Source of the DNA: Acinetobacter variabilis
Lineage (GTDB): Bacteria > Pseudomonadota > Gammaproteobacteria > Pseudomonadales > Moraxellaceae
Reading direction: 5' to 3'
Assembly (NCBI RefSeq): GCF_000369625.1
Contig: NZ_KB850113.1
Span: forward strand, 628,641-692,640
Length of the DNA: 64,000 nucleotides
Shown: positions 8,627 through 15,849 of the stretch, in pieces
Layout of the letters: each line of letters opens with the position of its first letter
How positions within the stretch are numbered: the first letter of the stretch is position 1
Translations under genes and position numbers: made by a program
Notes under the pieces: model-generated
Told to the model about the DNA's origin: nothing
Seen by the model: only the letters and a program-made list of their open reading frames with translations
Databases searched by the model: none

Positions 8627-10135
8627 ATGCTGTTTAAAGATTTTACTCAGGATATCAATCCACATCAGGCCTATCGTATTAAAAAGCTGAAGCAGCAATT
8701 GCAGCAGGCTGAAACTTACGAAGAATGGAAATATATTGCCTTAAAGATCGACGAAGAATCTGGGGCACAAGAATGGAAATTGGATAATAGTTCACCGTAT
8801 TTTGATGCCGAAGTGATTGCGCATCGACTGGGGAAATTAAGACGTTACCGTCAGCAGAAACGCACTCGCGACCTGATGTATATCCTGCGTGAAGGGTTGA
8901 GTTACGATATTGCCAATATCGCCCATCCTTTATTGTTTACCGTCACTTATGTCGGCACTAAAAAAATTATTGAGGATTATGTAGAAGAAGTCAGTCTGGG
9001 CTTGGCTTATATTGCTTCTGCACAATGTACCTGTCTGACTCTTGAAGAAAAAATTGAATATTTTGAGCACTGCCAACGTGCTTATGGTCAGCCAGCTTTA
9101 ATGTTCTCGGGCGGTGCAACACTCGGCTTTTTTCATACCGGTGTATGTAAGGCGCTAATGGAACAGGATCTGTTACCTCGAGTGATGTCGGGTTCTAGTG
9201 CTGGTGCAATTATGACCGCTATGTTGGGCGTCTCCAAACCCGCACAATATGTGGATATTTTAAAAGGTCATAACTTTTTCCATGAAGCATTCCATTTCCG
9301 TACCATGAGTGAATTACTGAAGGGTAATGGTGGTCTGGCGGATGTTAAATACCTGAAAAAATTCCTGATCGAAAACTTGGGAGATATGACCTTTGAAGAA
9401 GCATTAAAAACTTCGGGTCTACATATTAATATTGCGGTCGCACCTTATGATGCAGCGCAGGATGCCCGGATCATGAATGCCTATACCTCTCCAGATGTAC
9501 TGGTCTGGAGTGCGGTGCTGGCATCTTGTGCTGTGCCAATTTTGTTCCCGCCGGTACGTCTCACCAGTAAACGCCACGATGGGCAATATACGCCTTATAT
9601 GGGCGCAACATGCTGGGTAGATGGCAGTGTTCGTAGCGATTTCCCGCAGGAGAAAATGGCGCGGCTGTACAATATCAATTACACCATTGCCAGTCAGGCC
9701 AATCCACACATTGTGCCTTTTATGCAGGATGATATTTCACGCTTCCGTAAAGGGACATTAAGCTGGCCGAAACGCATTGTACGCCGTCAGAGTGTGGTAT
9801 TTACCAAAGGGATTATGGATTTTGCCCGTGAGCATGCGGGAAGTTTGCCGCCAGTCCGCCGTTTGCTGGATCATGGTTATGGCGTGGTGGATCAGCGTTA
9901 CTATGGCGATGTGAATATTGTGGGTAAATATAGCCTGCGTCATTATAGCTATATGCTGCAAAATCCTCGTCCGCATTTATTCAAGGTGTTGCAGCGTGAA
10001 GGTGAGCGGGCGACCTGGCCAAAAATCTCTCTGATCGAAACTCAGGAGCGGGTAGGTAAAACTATTCAGCATTGTCTGGAACTGCTAAATTACCAGCATG
10101 CTCCAGATGCCAAGCAGGAATATATTGTTACTTAA
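8627..10135 (+). CDS. Patatin-like phospholipase with DUF3336 domain
   Basis: Predicted acyl hydrolase acting on phospholipids or neutral lipids. The first 140 residues form the DUF3336 region that precedes patatin domains in fungal and bacterial TAG-lipase-like proteins. The patatin core follows: glycine-rich oxyanion loop SGGATLGFF, nucleophile elbow GSSAG, and the Asp of the catalytic dyad in DGSVRSD. Length of 502 aa suits the DUF3336-patatin class. No signal peptide is seen, so it is probably cytosolic or peripheral to the inner membrane. Its last 38 bases overlap the following kinase-like gene, which suggests coupled translation. Confidence 0.9.
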   Translation: MLFKDFTQDINPHQAYRIKKLKQQLQQAETYEEWKYIALKIDEESGAQEWKLDNSSPYFDAEVIAHRLGKLRRYRQQKRTRDLMYILREGLSYDIANIAHPLLFTVTYVGTKKIIEDYVEEVSLGLAYIASAQCTCLTLEEKIEYFEHCQRAYGQPALMFSGGATLGFFHTGVCKALMEQDLLPRVMSGSSAGAIMTAMLGVSKPAQYVDILKGHNFFHEAFHFRTMSELLKGNGGLADVKYLKKFLIENLGDMTFEEALKTSGLHINIAVAPYDAAQDARIMNAYTSPDVLVWSAVLASCAVPILFPPVRLTSKRHDGQYTPYMGATCWVDGSVRSDFPQEKMARLYNINYTIASQANPHIVPFMQDDISRFRKGTLSWPKRIVRRQSVVFTKGIMDFAREHAGSLPPVRRLLDHGYGVVDQRYYGDVNIVGKYSLRHYSYMLQNPRPHLFKVLQREGERATWPKISLIETQERVGKTIQHCLELLNYQHAPDAKQEYIVT

Positions 10136-10946
10136 CCCCGCCAAACTGCATCAGCTTGATTTTCAGCTTAAGACCAAAGCCCGAAGTCTGGGTTTTGGTC
10201 GCCGTCTTTATTATCTAGAATTTAATCCTGAGACCGGGTCAGCATTGTGGTTAAAAACCCAGAATCTGGATTCAACGGCTATTTCTCACTATGCCCAGAC
10301 TGGCTTAAGTCATGAATTGGATTTTTATGAAGCTTATGGTGAGCAAGAAGGGCGGACTTTCATGCTTCCGCATCAAACTATTCGAAAGCCGTTTCAGATT
10401 GGAGATGAATCTTTCAAACTGGCTTTGATCCTGCCTGATGCACCAGCACATTTTGAGGTATGCCCTAAGCTGTTTTCAATTCAAGAAGTCCGTCAGCATA
10501 TACTACGGGCATTAGAAACGTTGATAAGCTTACAAGAACTCGGGTATCTGCATGCTGATCTCAAACGAGAGCATTTTGTCATTTATCAGAATCGGGTTTG
10601 TTTGATTGATTTTGAGCAGGTGCAGCCCCTCAACACTACCAGCCAAGCAATGAACGCAACGCCTCGTTATATGGCGCCCGAATTGTTCCAAGGGCAAGCC
10701 AAGTCGCTACAGAGCGAAGTTTATGCGCTGGGTATCATTTTTTATGAGTGGCTTACAGGGCAACGTTTAGAAGCGACAGATTATCAAGATTGGGCATTAT
10801 TGCATTGTCAGCATTTTAAACCTGAGCTCCCTGCACAATATCAAGCTTTGCAAAGCCTGCTACAAAATATGCTTCGAAAGCACTCACAGGATAGATTGTC
10901 TGATTTCAAAGCCGTAAAACAGGCCTTACTTACTGAAATTGCATGA
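10098..10946 (+). CDS. Serine/threonine protein kinase-like protein
   Basis: A 282-residue protein with the C-lobe signature of Hanks-type kinases: a catalytic-loop motif HADLKREHF (residues 152-160, Asp154 as base), a metal-binding DFE in place of DFG (171-173) and an APE motif (193-195) followed by the SEVYALGIIFYEWLTG helix. The N-lobe is divergent, and the glycine-rich loop and paired Lys are not obvious. It begins inside the phospholipase gene. Starts at 10098, 10107 (both ATG) or TTG 10125 are possible; the last has AGGA five bases upstream. Position suggests it acts on or with the phospholipase, which is inference only. Confidence 0.8.
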   Translation: MLQMPSRNILLLNPAKLHQLDFQLKTKARSLGFGRRLYYLEFNPETGSALWLKTQNLDSTAISHYAQTGLSHELDFYEAYGEQEGRTFMLPHQTIRKPFQIGDESFKLALILPDAPAHFEVCPKLFSIQEVRQHILRALETLISLQELGYLHADLKREHFVIYQNRVCLIDFEQVQPLNTTSQAMNATPRYMAPELFQGQAKSLQSEVYALGIIFYEWLTGQRLEATDYQDWALLHCQHFKPELPAQYQALQSLLQNMLRKHSQDRLSDFKAVKQALLTEIA

Positions 10947-11013
10947 GAAAAATACAATAAATTGGATATTGTTTTTTATTTAATCAAACGAGTGGTTTTT
11001 TCTTAAAAAGAGC

Positions 11014-11040
11014 TTGTCAGGTGAAATTGATCCCTATAGT
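11014..11040 (+). promoter_or_regulatory. tRNA-Leu promoter, copy 1
   Basis: TTGTCA at 11014-11019 and TATAGT at 11035-11040 with a 15-base spacer, ending 13 bases before the first tRNA-Leu. The same arrangement recurs before two later tRNA-Leu genes. Confidence 0.65.
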
Positions 11041-11053
11041 ATACACAGCCATC

Positions 11054-11138
11054 GGGGACGTGGCGAAATTGGTAGACGCACTGGATTTAGGTTCCAGCGC
11101 CGCAAGGTGTGAGAGTTCGAGTCTCTCCGTCCCCACCA
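11054..11138 (+). tRNA. tRNA-Leu(UAG), copy 1
   Basis: 85 nt including encoded CCA. Acceptor stem GGGGACG/CGTCCCC, anticodon stem CTGGA/TCCAG with loop TTTAGGT giving anticodon TAG, a long class II variable arm, T loop TTCGAGT. It differs from the other two copies by one base in the variable arm (GCAAGG instead of GCGAGG). Confidence 0.97.
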
Positions 11139-11171
11139 ATTTACTTAAGAGATTGAGTAAAATGGCCGAGT

Positions 11172-11245
11172 AGAGGATTGGTGTAATGGTAGCATGACGG
11201 TCTCCAAAACCGTTCGTCAAGGTTCGAATCCTTGATCCTCTGCCA
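11172..11245 (+). tRNA. tRNA-Trp(CCA), divergent type
   Basis: 74 nt including encoded CCA. Acceptor stem AGAGGAT/ATCCTCT, anticodon stem ACGGT/ACCGT with loop CTCCAAA giving anticodon CCA, T stem CAAGG/CCTTG, discriminator G. The D arm (GTGT/GCAT) uses wobble pairs and the loop AATGGTA. The body is unlike the tRNA-Trp of Escherichia and Pseudomonas, which open with AGGGGCG or AGGCCAG. It lies between two tRNA-Leu copies and is probably cotranscribed from the first promoter. Confidence 0.9.
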
Positions 11246-11285
11246 AAGTTTGAAAAAAAGTCCAACACAAAGTTGGTACCCTGAT

Positions 11286-11370
11286 GGGGACGTGGCGAAA
11301 TTGGTAGACGCACTGGATTTAGGTTCCAGCGCCGCGAGGTGTGAGAGTTCGAGTCTCTCCGTCCCCACCA
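11286..11370 (+). tRNA. tRNA-Leu(UAG), copy 2
   Basis: 85 nt including CCA, with the same acceptor, anticodon (TAG) and T arm as copy 1. It is identical to copy 3 at 12195. No promoter of the TTGTCA-N15-TATAAT type precedes it, so it is probably processed from a Leu-Trp-Leu transcript that starts at copy 1. Confidence 0.97.
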
Positions 11371-11379
11371 TCAAAAGAG

Positions 11380-11405
11380 ACAAGGTTGATGCCTTGTTTT
11401 TTTTT
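11380..11405 (+). terminator. Terminator after the Leu-Trp-Leu unit
   Basis: ACAAGG/CCTTGT stem, loop TTGATG, then nine T. The same hairpin follows tRNA-Leu copy 3, and a one-base variant follows tRNA-Leu(CAG). Confidence 0.8.
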
Positions 11406-11715
11406 GCCTGGAATTTAAGGCTGAGCCATCTTTTAATCTCATTTTCATTATTCGCTTACTTTCGATGAGTAGATTTTAAATACTCAAACTAAGTATCAGT
11501 GAGGGTGAGAAGAGGGAAGTCCTTTAAAATATTCAATCAATTGGCTGATCTAAACACTATTAAAATTAATATTCAGCACTCTTTCAAATAACTTGATTTT
11601 TTAAATCGGAGAAATGAAATTAAGCGGTTTTATTAAAAATAAGCCAGTATTTAATCATCAAAGAATTAACTGATTAATTTTTGATATAAAAACACCGAGT
11701 TGATCATAGAATCGC
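11406..11715. other. Gene-free spacer in the tRNA cluster
   Basis: About 310 AT-rich bases between the first tRNA terminator and the tRNA-Leu(CAG) promoter. I see no open frame with a ribosome site and no further tRNA. Confidence 0.5.
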
Positions 11716-11742
11716 TTGTCAAGCAGATGCGATCGCTATAAT
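11716..11742 (+). promoter_or_regulatory. tRNA-Leu(CAG) promoter
   Basis: TTGTCA at 11716-11721 and perfect TATAAT at 11737-11742, spacer 15 bases, 12 bases before the tRNA. The TTGTCA -35 with a short spacer recalls stringently controlled rRNA P1 promoters of enterobacteria. Confidence 0.7.
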
Positions 11743-11754
11743 ATACACAGCCAC

Positions 11755-11840
11755 GGGGATATGGCGGAATTGGTAGACGCACTGTGTTCAGGTCGCAGCG
11801 CCTTCTGGGCGTGAGAGTTCGAGTCTCTCTATCCCCACCA
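11755..11840 (+). tRNA. tRNA-Leu(CAG)
   Basis: 86 nt including CCA. Acceptor GGGGATA/TATCCCC, anticodon stem CTGTG/CGCAG with loop TTCAGGT giving anticodon CAG (reads CUG), long variable arm, T loop TTCGAGT. Confidence 0.97.
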
Positions 11841-11851
11841 TATATGAAGAA

Positions 11852-11877
11852 ACAAGGTTAATGCCTTGTTTTTTTTT
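11852..11877 (+). terminator. Terminator after tRNA-Leu(CAG)
   Basis: ACAAGG/CCTTGT stem, loop TTAATG, then a run of T. It differs from its two sister terminators by one loop base. Confidence 0.8.
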
Positions 11878-12154
11878 GACTGAAATTTAGTGCGACATTT
11901 TTATTGGCTCGGCTTTTTATTCTTTGTATTGGATTAATTTATTGTTTAAACAACATGCTTGATCAAGATAAGTGAGGTTCTAGAGGTCTGTGATCTGCTG
12001 GGATTGAACTAGAGAGGCTTAGAGATCAAGTTCAAAGCAGTAGCAAAGAAACCTCATAAGGCCGAGTTTTCTTGTTAAATCTTATAAAAAATAAAAAAAT
12101 TGCATTAACTGTTTAATTTATAGCGGAATAGGCAGTGATTGCTTGTAAAATCAC
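11878..12154. other. Gene-free spacer before the last tRNA-Leu
   Basis: About 280 AT-rich bases with no convincing open frame or structured RNA that I can see. Confidence 0.5.
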
Positions 12155-12181
12155 TTGTCAATGACCTGCTATCTCTATAAT
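12155..12181 (+). promoter_or_regulatory. tRNA-Leu promoter, copy 3
   Basis: TTGTCA at 12155-12160 and TATAAT at 12176-12181 with a 15-base spacer, 13 bases before the tRNA, as in the other two units. Confidence 0.7.
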
Positions 12182-12194
12182 ATACACAGCCATC

Positions 12195-12279
12195 GGGGAC
12201 GTGGCGAAATTGGTAGACGCACTGGATTTAGGTTCCAGCGCCGCGAGGTGTGAGAGTTCGAGTCTCTCCGTCCCCACCA
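12195..12279 (+). tRNA. tRNA-Leu(UAG), copy 3
   Basis: 85 nt including CCA, identical to the copy at 11286. It has its own promoter and terminator, so it is an independent unit produced by duplication of promoter, gene and terminator together. Confidence 0.97.
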
Positions 12280-12288
12280 TCAAAAGAG

Positions 12289-12314
12289 ACAAGGTTGATG
12301 CCTTGTTTTTTTTT
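12289..12314 (+). terminator. Terminator after tRNA-Leu copy 3
   Basis: ACAAGG/CCTTGT stem, loop TTGATG, then a T run, identical to that at 11380. Confidence 0.8.
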
Positions 12315-12333
12315 GCCTGAAATTTTATAAACG

Positions 12334-12357
12334 AAAAAAAGCCCATCGAAATGGGCT
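12334..12357 (-). terminator. Terminator of the small gene at 12425
   Basis: AGCCCAT/ATGGGCT stem with a CGAA tetraloop; on the minus strand it runs into seven T. Confidence 0.7.
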
Positions 12358-12424
12358 GATTATAGGAATAATAGAATTTTACTCAAATAAAAGGGTAAAT
12401 CATGAGTGCATTGATTAATTAAAT

Positions 12425-12628
12425 TTAAGCTTTCAGATGATCTTCAAACTCCTCACCCAGCTGCATGGCCAATGCATTACCTGAAAGATCGCAGGTCACC
12501 AGACCATATTCTTTTTTAAAACTGAAACTAAAACCACGATTGTCTGCCAGGGTGCGAACCGAATACCCCAATTTTTCTAACCAAAGTCTAAATGCGAGAA
12601 CGTTTTTTGCTTTGACCACTTTTTTCAC
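12425..12628 (-). CDS. Small basic protein of unknown function
   Basis: A 67-residue protein that I do not recognise. It opens with a basic segment (MKKVVKAKNVLAFRLWLEKLG) and ends acidic (GEEFEDHLKA); the middle GFSFSFKKEYGLVTCDLSGNAL looks like beta strands with one Cys. No membrane segment or signal peptide is seen, so it is probably cytosolic. The start is preceded by AAGGAGTTAT on the minus strand, a good ribosome site, and the gene has its own terminator, so it is likely real despite its size. Confidence 0.65.
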   Translation of the reverse strand: MKKVVKAKNVLAFRLWLEKLGYSVRTLADNRGFSFSFKKEYGLVTCDLSGNALAMQLGEEFEDHLKA

Positions 12629-13043
12629 GAGATAACTCCTTCATCAGTTAAATCATAGATAAGGGTGAGAATTTTCGTTTTAAAGGGCAAATACCCTTAT
12701 TTAAATTAATTTAATTGAATTTGCGGATTTAATGAACAAGATAATATAGACAAAATATAAGGTTTTTAATCTAAGTCTATGTTTTTTATTATTTTCAAGA
12801 TGTTGTAACTAAATATTTTAATTTTAAGCCTAAATAATTTTTTGAATAGTTATTAATATTCAAATATTTAAATCAATAATTGTTTATATATTATTCATTT
12901 TAAATTAGGAATTAGCGTGGTTTGAAGTTTTAGAGTTTGAATAAGGCTGAAAAATATACAATCCAGTAAAGTTTCCGAGTATTCAGGTCATGGTGTTAGG
13001 CTCAGCCCTTTATACTGTCATGGATATAATTTAAATAAGATTG
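12629..13043. other. AT-rich intergenic stretch
   Basis: About 415 bases with very low GC. An 8-bp inverted repeat, ATAAGGGT at 12659-12666 and ACCCTTAT at 12693-12700, lies upstream of the small minus-strand gene and could be an operator. No gene is visible. Confidence 0.4.
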
Positions 13044-13319
13044 ATGATGACTGAATTAAATATTGAACAGTACGTCAAACAGCAAATTGAACTTATGCAG
13101 CAACAAGGGCAGGAGCCGGTTGCTGTGATGCTGGGTCATGAAGACTGGCTGGATTTTTCGGTACAGTCCAAGGTGGCGTATACGCCATTCGGTAGTGCGC
13201 GTCGTTATCAACCTGCTTTGGGTGGATTATTGCTGGTCAGGATTGATGAAATGAATGCGGTACGAGTGGTCACCCAGCAGGAACTGGATGACTATGCTCA
13301 GAAGCATCAGCTGCTCTAA
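13044..13319 (+). CDS. Hypothetical protein, 91 aa
   Basis: A small cytosolic protein of unknown function. It begins with a Gln-rich helix (TELNIEQYVKQQIELMQQQGQ), followed by EPVAVMLGHEDWLDFSVQSK and a beta-like GGLLLVRIDEMNAVRVVTQQE. No known motif is recognised. Two ATG codons at 13044 and 13047 follow each other and the upstream ribosome site is weak; 13044 is chosen. The gene is convergent with gloB, with only 11 bases between the two stops. Confidence 0.7.
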   Translation: MMTELNIEQYVKQQIELMQQQGQEPVAVMLGHEDWLDFSVQSKVAYTPFGSARRYQPALGGLLLVRIDEMNAVRVVTQQELDDYAQKHQLL

Positions 13320-13330
13320 GCAGCTATAGT

Positions 13331-14065
13331 TTAAAACGAGTCTTTCATCACGCGTAAACGTTGAAACTCTTCGACACTGTCTGCGCGTAAAAAAGGATTG
13401 GTTTCCAGTTCTGCTGCAATAGTACTGGGTAAGGTGCATTGTCCAAGCATGCGCATACGCTCAACCTGTTCGAAACGTTCCAGAATTGCTGGATTATCCG
13501 GTTCTACATGTTTGGCAAACTGTGCATTCGACAAGGTGTATTCATGCGTGCAATAAACCTGGGTACGTGGCGGTAGGGCAGCCAGGCGAGCCAGAGAGTG
13601 GTACATCTGCTGATAAGTACCTTCAAATACCCGTCCACAGCCCATGGCAAACAGGGTGTCGCCACAGAACAGCACATCAATAGCATCCAGGAAATACACG
13701 ATATGGCCTAGGGTATGCCCCGGTACGGCGATAATCTGTACCTCAACACCATGAAAACTGAACTGGTCGTTATGTTCAAGTGGATGGTTAATAAACGGAA
13801 TTTTTTCCAGCTCAGCTTTTGGGCCATATACCGGTAATGATTGCTTTTGAATTAAATCTGGAACACCAGCGATATGGTCTTTATGCCAGTGGGTGAGCCA
13901 GATCTGACTCAGCTCAAGCCCATGTTCGGCGCAGTAATTCTGAACTAACGCAGCTTCAGTGGGGTCAATGACCGCGACCTGATGCGTCGGTGTATGTTCA
14001 AGTAACCAGATATAATTTTGTAATGAGTTTTTAACATCAATACAGTGGATTTTAAACGGCATCAT
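13331..14065 (-). CDS. gloB: Hydroxyacylglutathione hydrolase (glyoxalase II)
   Basis: Zinc-dependent hydrolase that converts S-D-lactoylglutathione to D-lactate and glutathione, the second step of methylglyoxal detoxification. The metallo-beta-lactamase motif THWHKDH is at residues 58-64. Further metal ligands are seen in VPGHTLGH, FCGDTLF and CTHEYT. The C-terminal helical part (QVERMRMLGQCTLPSTIAAELETNPFLR) is the substrate-binding region typical of GloB, not of generic MBL hydrolases. Length of 244 aa fits. It may start one codon later at the second Met. It is a single gene. Confidence 0.95.
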   Translation of the reverse strand: MMPFKIHCIDVKNSLQNYIWLLEHTPTHQVAVIDPTEAALVQNYCAEHGLELSQIWLTHWHKDHIAGVPDLIQKQSLPVYGPKAELEKIPFINHPLEHNDQFSFHGVEVQIIAVPGHTLGHIVYFLDAIDVLFCGDTLFAMGCGRVFEGTYQQMYHSLARLAALPPRTQVYCTHEYTLSNAQFAKHVEPDNPAILERFEQVERMRMLGQCTLPSTIAAELETNPFLRADSVEEFQRLRVMKDSF

Positions 14066-14185
14066 AAGACATCAGACCAAACAGATATTATGGATAAAGT
14101 AGCATAAATTCAGGCAGTCTGACTGTGGTCAAAGCTGCCTGTTTACAAGAATTTTTTATATGATTTGTTTAAAAAGATCAGTCAT

Positions 14186-14770
14186 TTATTCTGCATCTTT
14201 GACTGTGACGGCTTCGCCAATGGTATAGAAGTGGCCACCGGCGACATGATGAATACTTTTCCATTCTTCGCTGACTTCATGATAGTACCAGTGCCCATTA
14301 CGGAACACCCGATCATCGGCATAAGCCGCAATGACCTTACCAATAAACAGGTCATGGGTCTGCTGGTTATGTGGCTCGGAAATCAGCTCACATAAAATCC
14401 AGGCGGCACAACCTTCTACAACTGGGATCTCTTGATCTGCGAATTTGAATAACTGCACACCGGACTGCTCCAGTTTGTCTGGGTCATTGTACAGACTCAA
14501 TGTTCCCAGGCTATAGACCATTTCCAGCTGTTTGAGGGTGGGAATCTGCAGTGCAAAGTTGCCAGAATTTTCAATTATTTTTCGGGTCTTGGTGCTTTTA
14601 TCCAGCACTACGGTGACTTTTGCTGGACTGAATTCGAGTGCACATGCCCAGGCAGCGGTCATGACATCAGTGTCTTGCCCATCATTGGCAGACACCAGTA
14701 CTGTTGGGCCGTGCGTAATCAGGCGATAGGCTTTTTCTAAAGGTACAGTTTGAATATGTGAATTGTTCAT
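14186..14770 (-). CDS. Flavin reductase family protein
   Basis: A 194-residue FMN-binding protein of the split-barrel flavin reductase family (DIM6/NTAB-like). The segments LVSANDGQDTDVMTAAWACALEFSP, KSTKTRKIIENSGNFALQIP and VEGCAAWILCELI are typical. Such proteins reduce free flavin or act as small flavoenzymes; no partner monooxygenase is encoded next to it, so the reaction is open. It is cytosolic, read from its own unit, and faces phzF across a 116-base divergent gap. Confidence 0.88.
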   Translation of the reverse strand: MNNSHIQTVPLEKAYRLITHGPTVLVSANDGQDTDVMTAAWACALEFSPAKVTVVLDKSTKTRKIIENSGNFALQIPTLKQLEMVYSLGTLSLYNDPDKLEQSGVQLFKFADQEIPVVEGCAAWILCELISEPHNQQTHDLFIGKVIAAYADDRVFRNGHWYYHEVSEEWKSIHHVAGGHFYTIGEAVTVKDAE

Positions 14771-14886
14771 AAAGAACCTTAATGAGTGAAAAGGGAGAAA
14801 AATAAATCATCTGATCCACAGCATATAAAATTCCCCTTCTGGAAAAAAGCTTTTAAACTAAACACCTACATACAGGAGTAAAGAAA

Positions 14887-15708
14887 ATGAAAATGTACCA
14901 GGTGGATGCTTTTACGACGGCTCTATTTAAGGGAAATCCTGCTGCAGTCATCGTGCAGGATGCTTGGCTGGATGATCACCTGATGCAGAATATTGCCCTG
15001 GAAAATAATCTGTCTGAGACCGCTTTTGTCAAAGTGCTGGATGCAGAAAATTATGAAATTCGCTGGTTTACACCGACCAAGGAAGTGGATTTTTGCGGAC
15101 ATGCCACATTGGCCAGTAGCTTTGTACTGTTCAAGGATTTTAGCTCTGCAAAAACCATTTATTTTCATGTCAAAGATTTAGGTATTTTTACAGTACGCCA
15201 GGATGAAGATGGCAAAATCCGGATGAATTTCCCAATCCGTCAGCCTGAACTCATTACAGAATATCCGGAAGCCTTAAGACAGGCGCTGACGAAGCCTTTT
15301 AAAAATGTTTATCTGAATACACAAGGTTATATTATTGAATATGAATCAGTGCAGGATGTGCTGGATGAGCAACCCAATATTGAATTGCTGAAGCAGCTGA
15401 ATGGAAAAAGAACCGCGATTACAGCGGTGGGTCCATTACTGGATGTCGCGATTACCGCTGGCGATACTCAATATGATTGTATATCACGTTATTTTGCACC
15501 AAGTAACGGGATTAATGAAGATCCGGTCACCGGTTCAATTCATACCGGGATTGCACCGATCTGGGCGGAGAAATTAAATAAAACTGAACTGGTGGCTTAT
15601 CAGGCCTCTCAGCGTGGTGGTGTATTATATTGCGCATTAAAAGAACAAGACCGCATTGAAATTTCTGGTTATGCCAAACTGTTTATGCTGGCCGAACTTT
15701 ATATTTAA
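14887..15708 (+). CDS. PhzF family isomerase/epimerase-like protein
   Basis: A 273-residue protein of the PhzF (diaminopimelate epimerase fold) family. The start MYQVDAFTTALFKGNPAAV, the catalytic Glu in NLSETAFV, WFTPTKEVDFCGHATL and the late EDPVTGS motif are all conserved. PhzF itself isomerises a phenazine precursor, but most members in genomes without phenazine genes, as here, have no known substrate. The TACAGGAG site seven bases before the ATG AAA ATG start fits translation from 14887, with a second Met at codon 3. Confidence 0.92.
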   Translation: MKMYQVDAFTTALFKGNPAAVIVQDAWLDDHLMQNIALENNLSETAFVKVLDAENYEIRWFTPTKEVDFCGHATLASSFVLFKDFSSAKTIYFHVKDLGIFTVRQDEDGKIRMNFPIRQPELITEYPEALRQALTKPFKNVYLNTQGYIIEYESVQDVLDEQPNIELLKQLNGKRTAITAVGPLLDVAITAGDTQYDCISRYFAPSNGINEDPVTGSIHTGIAPIWAEKLNKTELVAYQASQRGGVLYCALKEQDRIEISGYAKLFMLAELYI

Positions 15709-15720
15709 TTAATATATTCA

Positions 15721-15754
15721 ATAAAATACCGTGAAATTGCGCGGTATTTTATTT
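15721..15754 (+). terminator. Terminator after the PhzF gene
   Basis: An 11-bp stem ATAAAATACCG/CGGTATTTTAT with a 10-base loop, just after the stop. Confidence 0.75.
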
Positions 15755-15849
15755 GGCCTCTTATAAAATAGACTATTCATAATAAAGACTTTTCTCTAAG
15801 ATCAGAGTGACTGTAAATAAAAATTCACACTTAAAAATTTGGATGAACA

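Noticed and set aside
11017-11468. Open frames across the tRNA-Leu genes on both strands
   Set aside because: They are produced by the tRNA sequences themselves, repeat with every tRNA-Leu copy and have no ribosome site.
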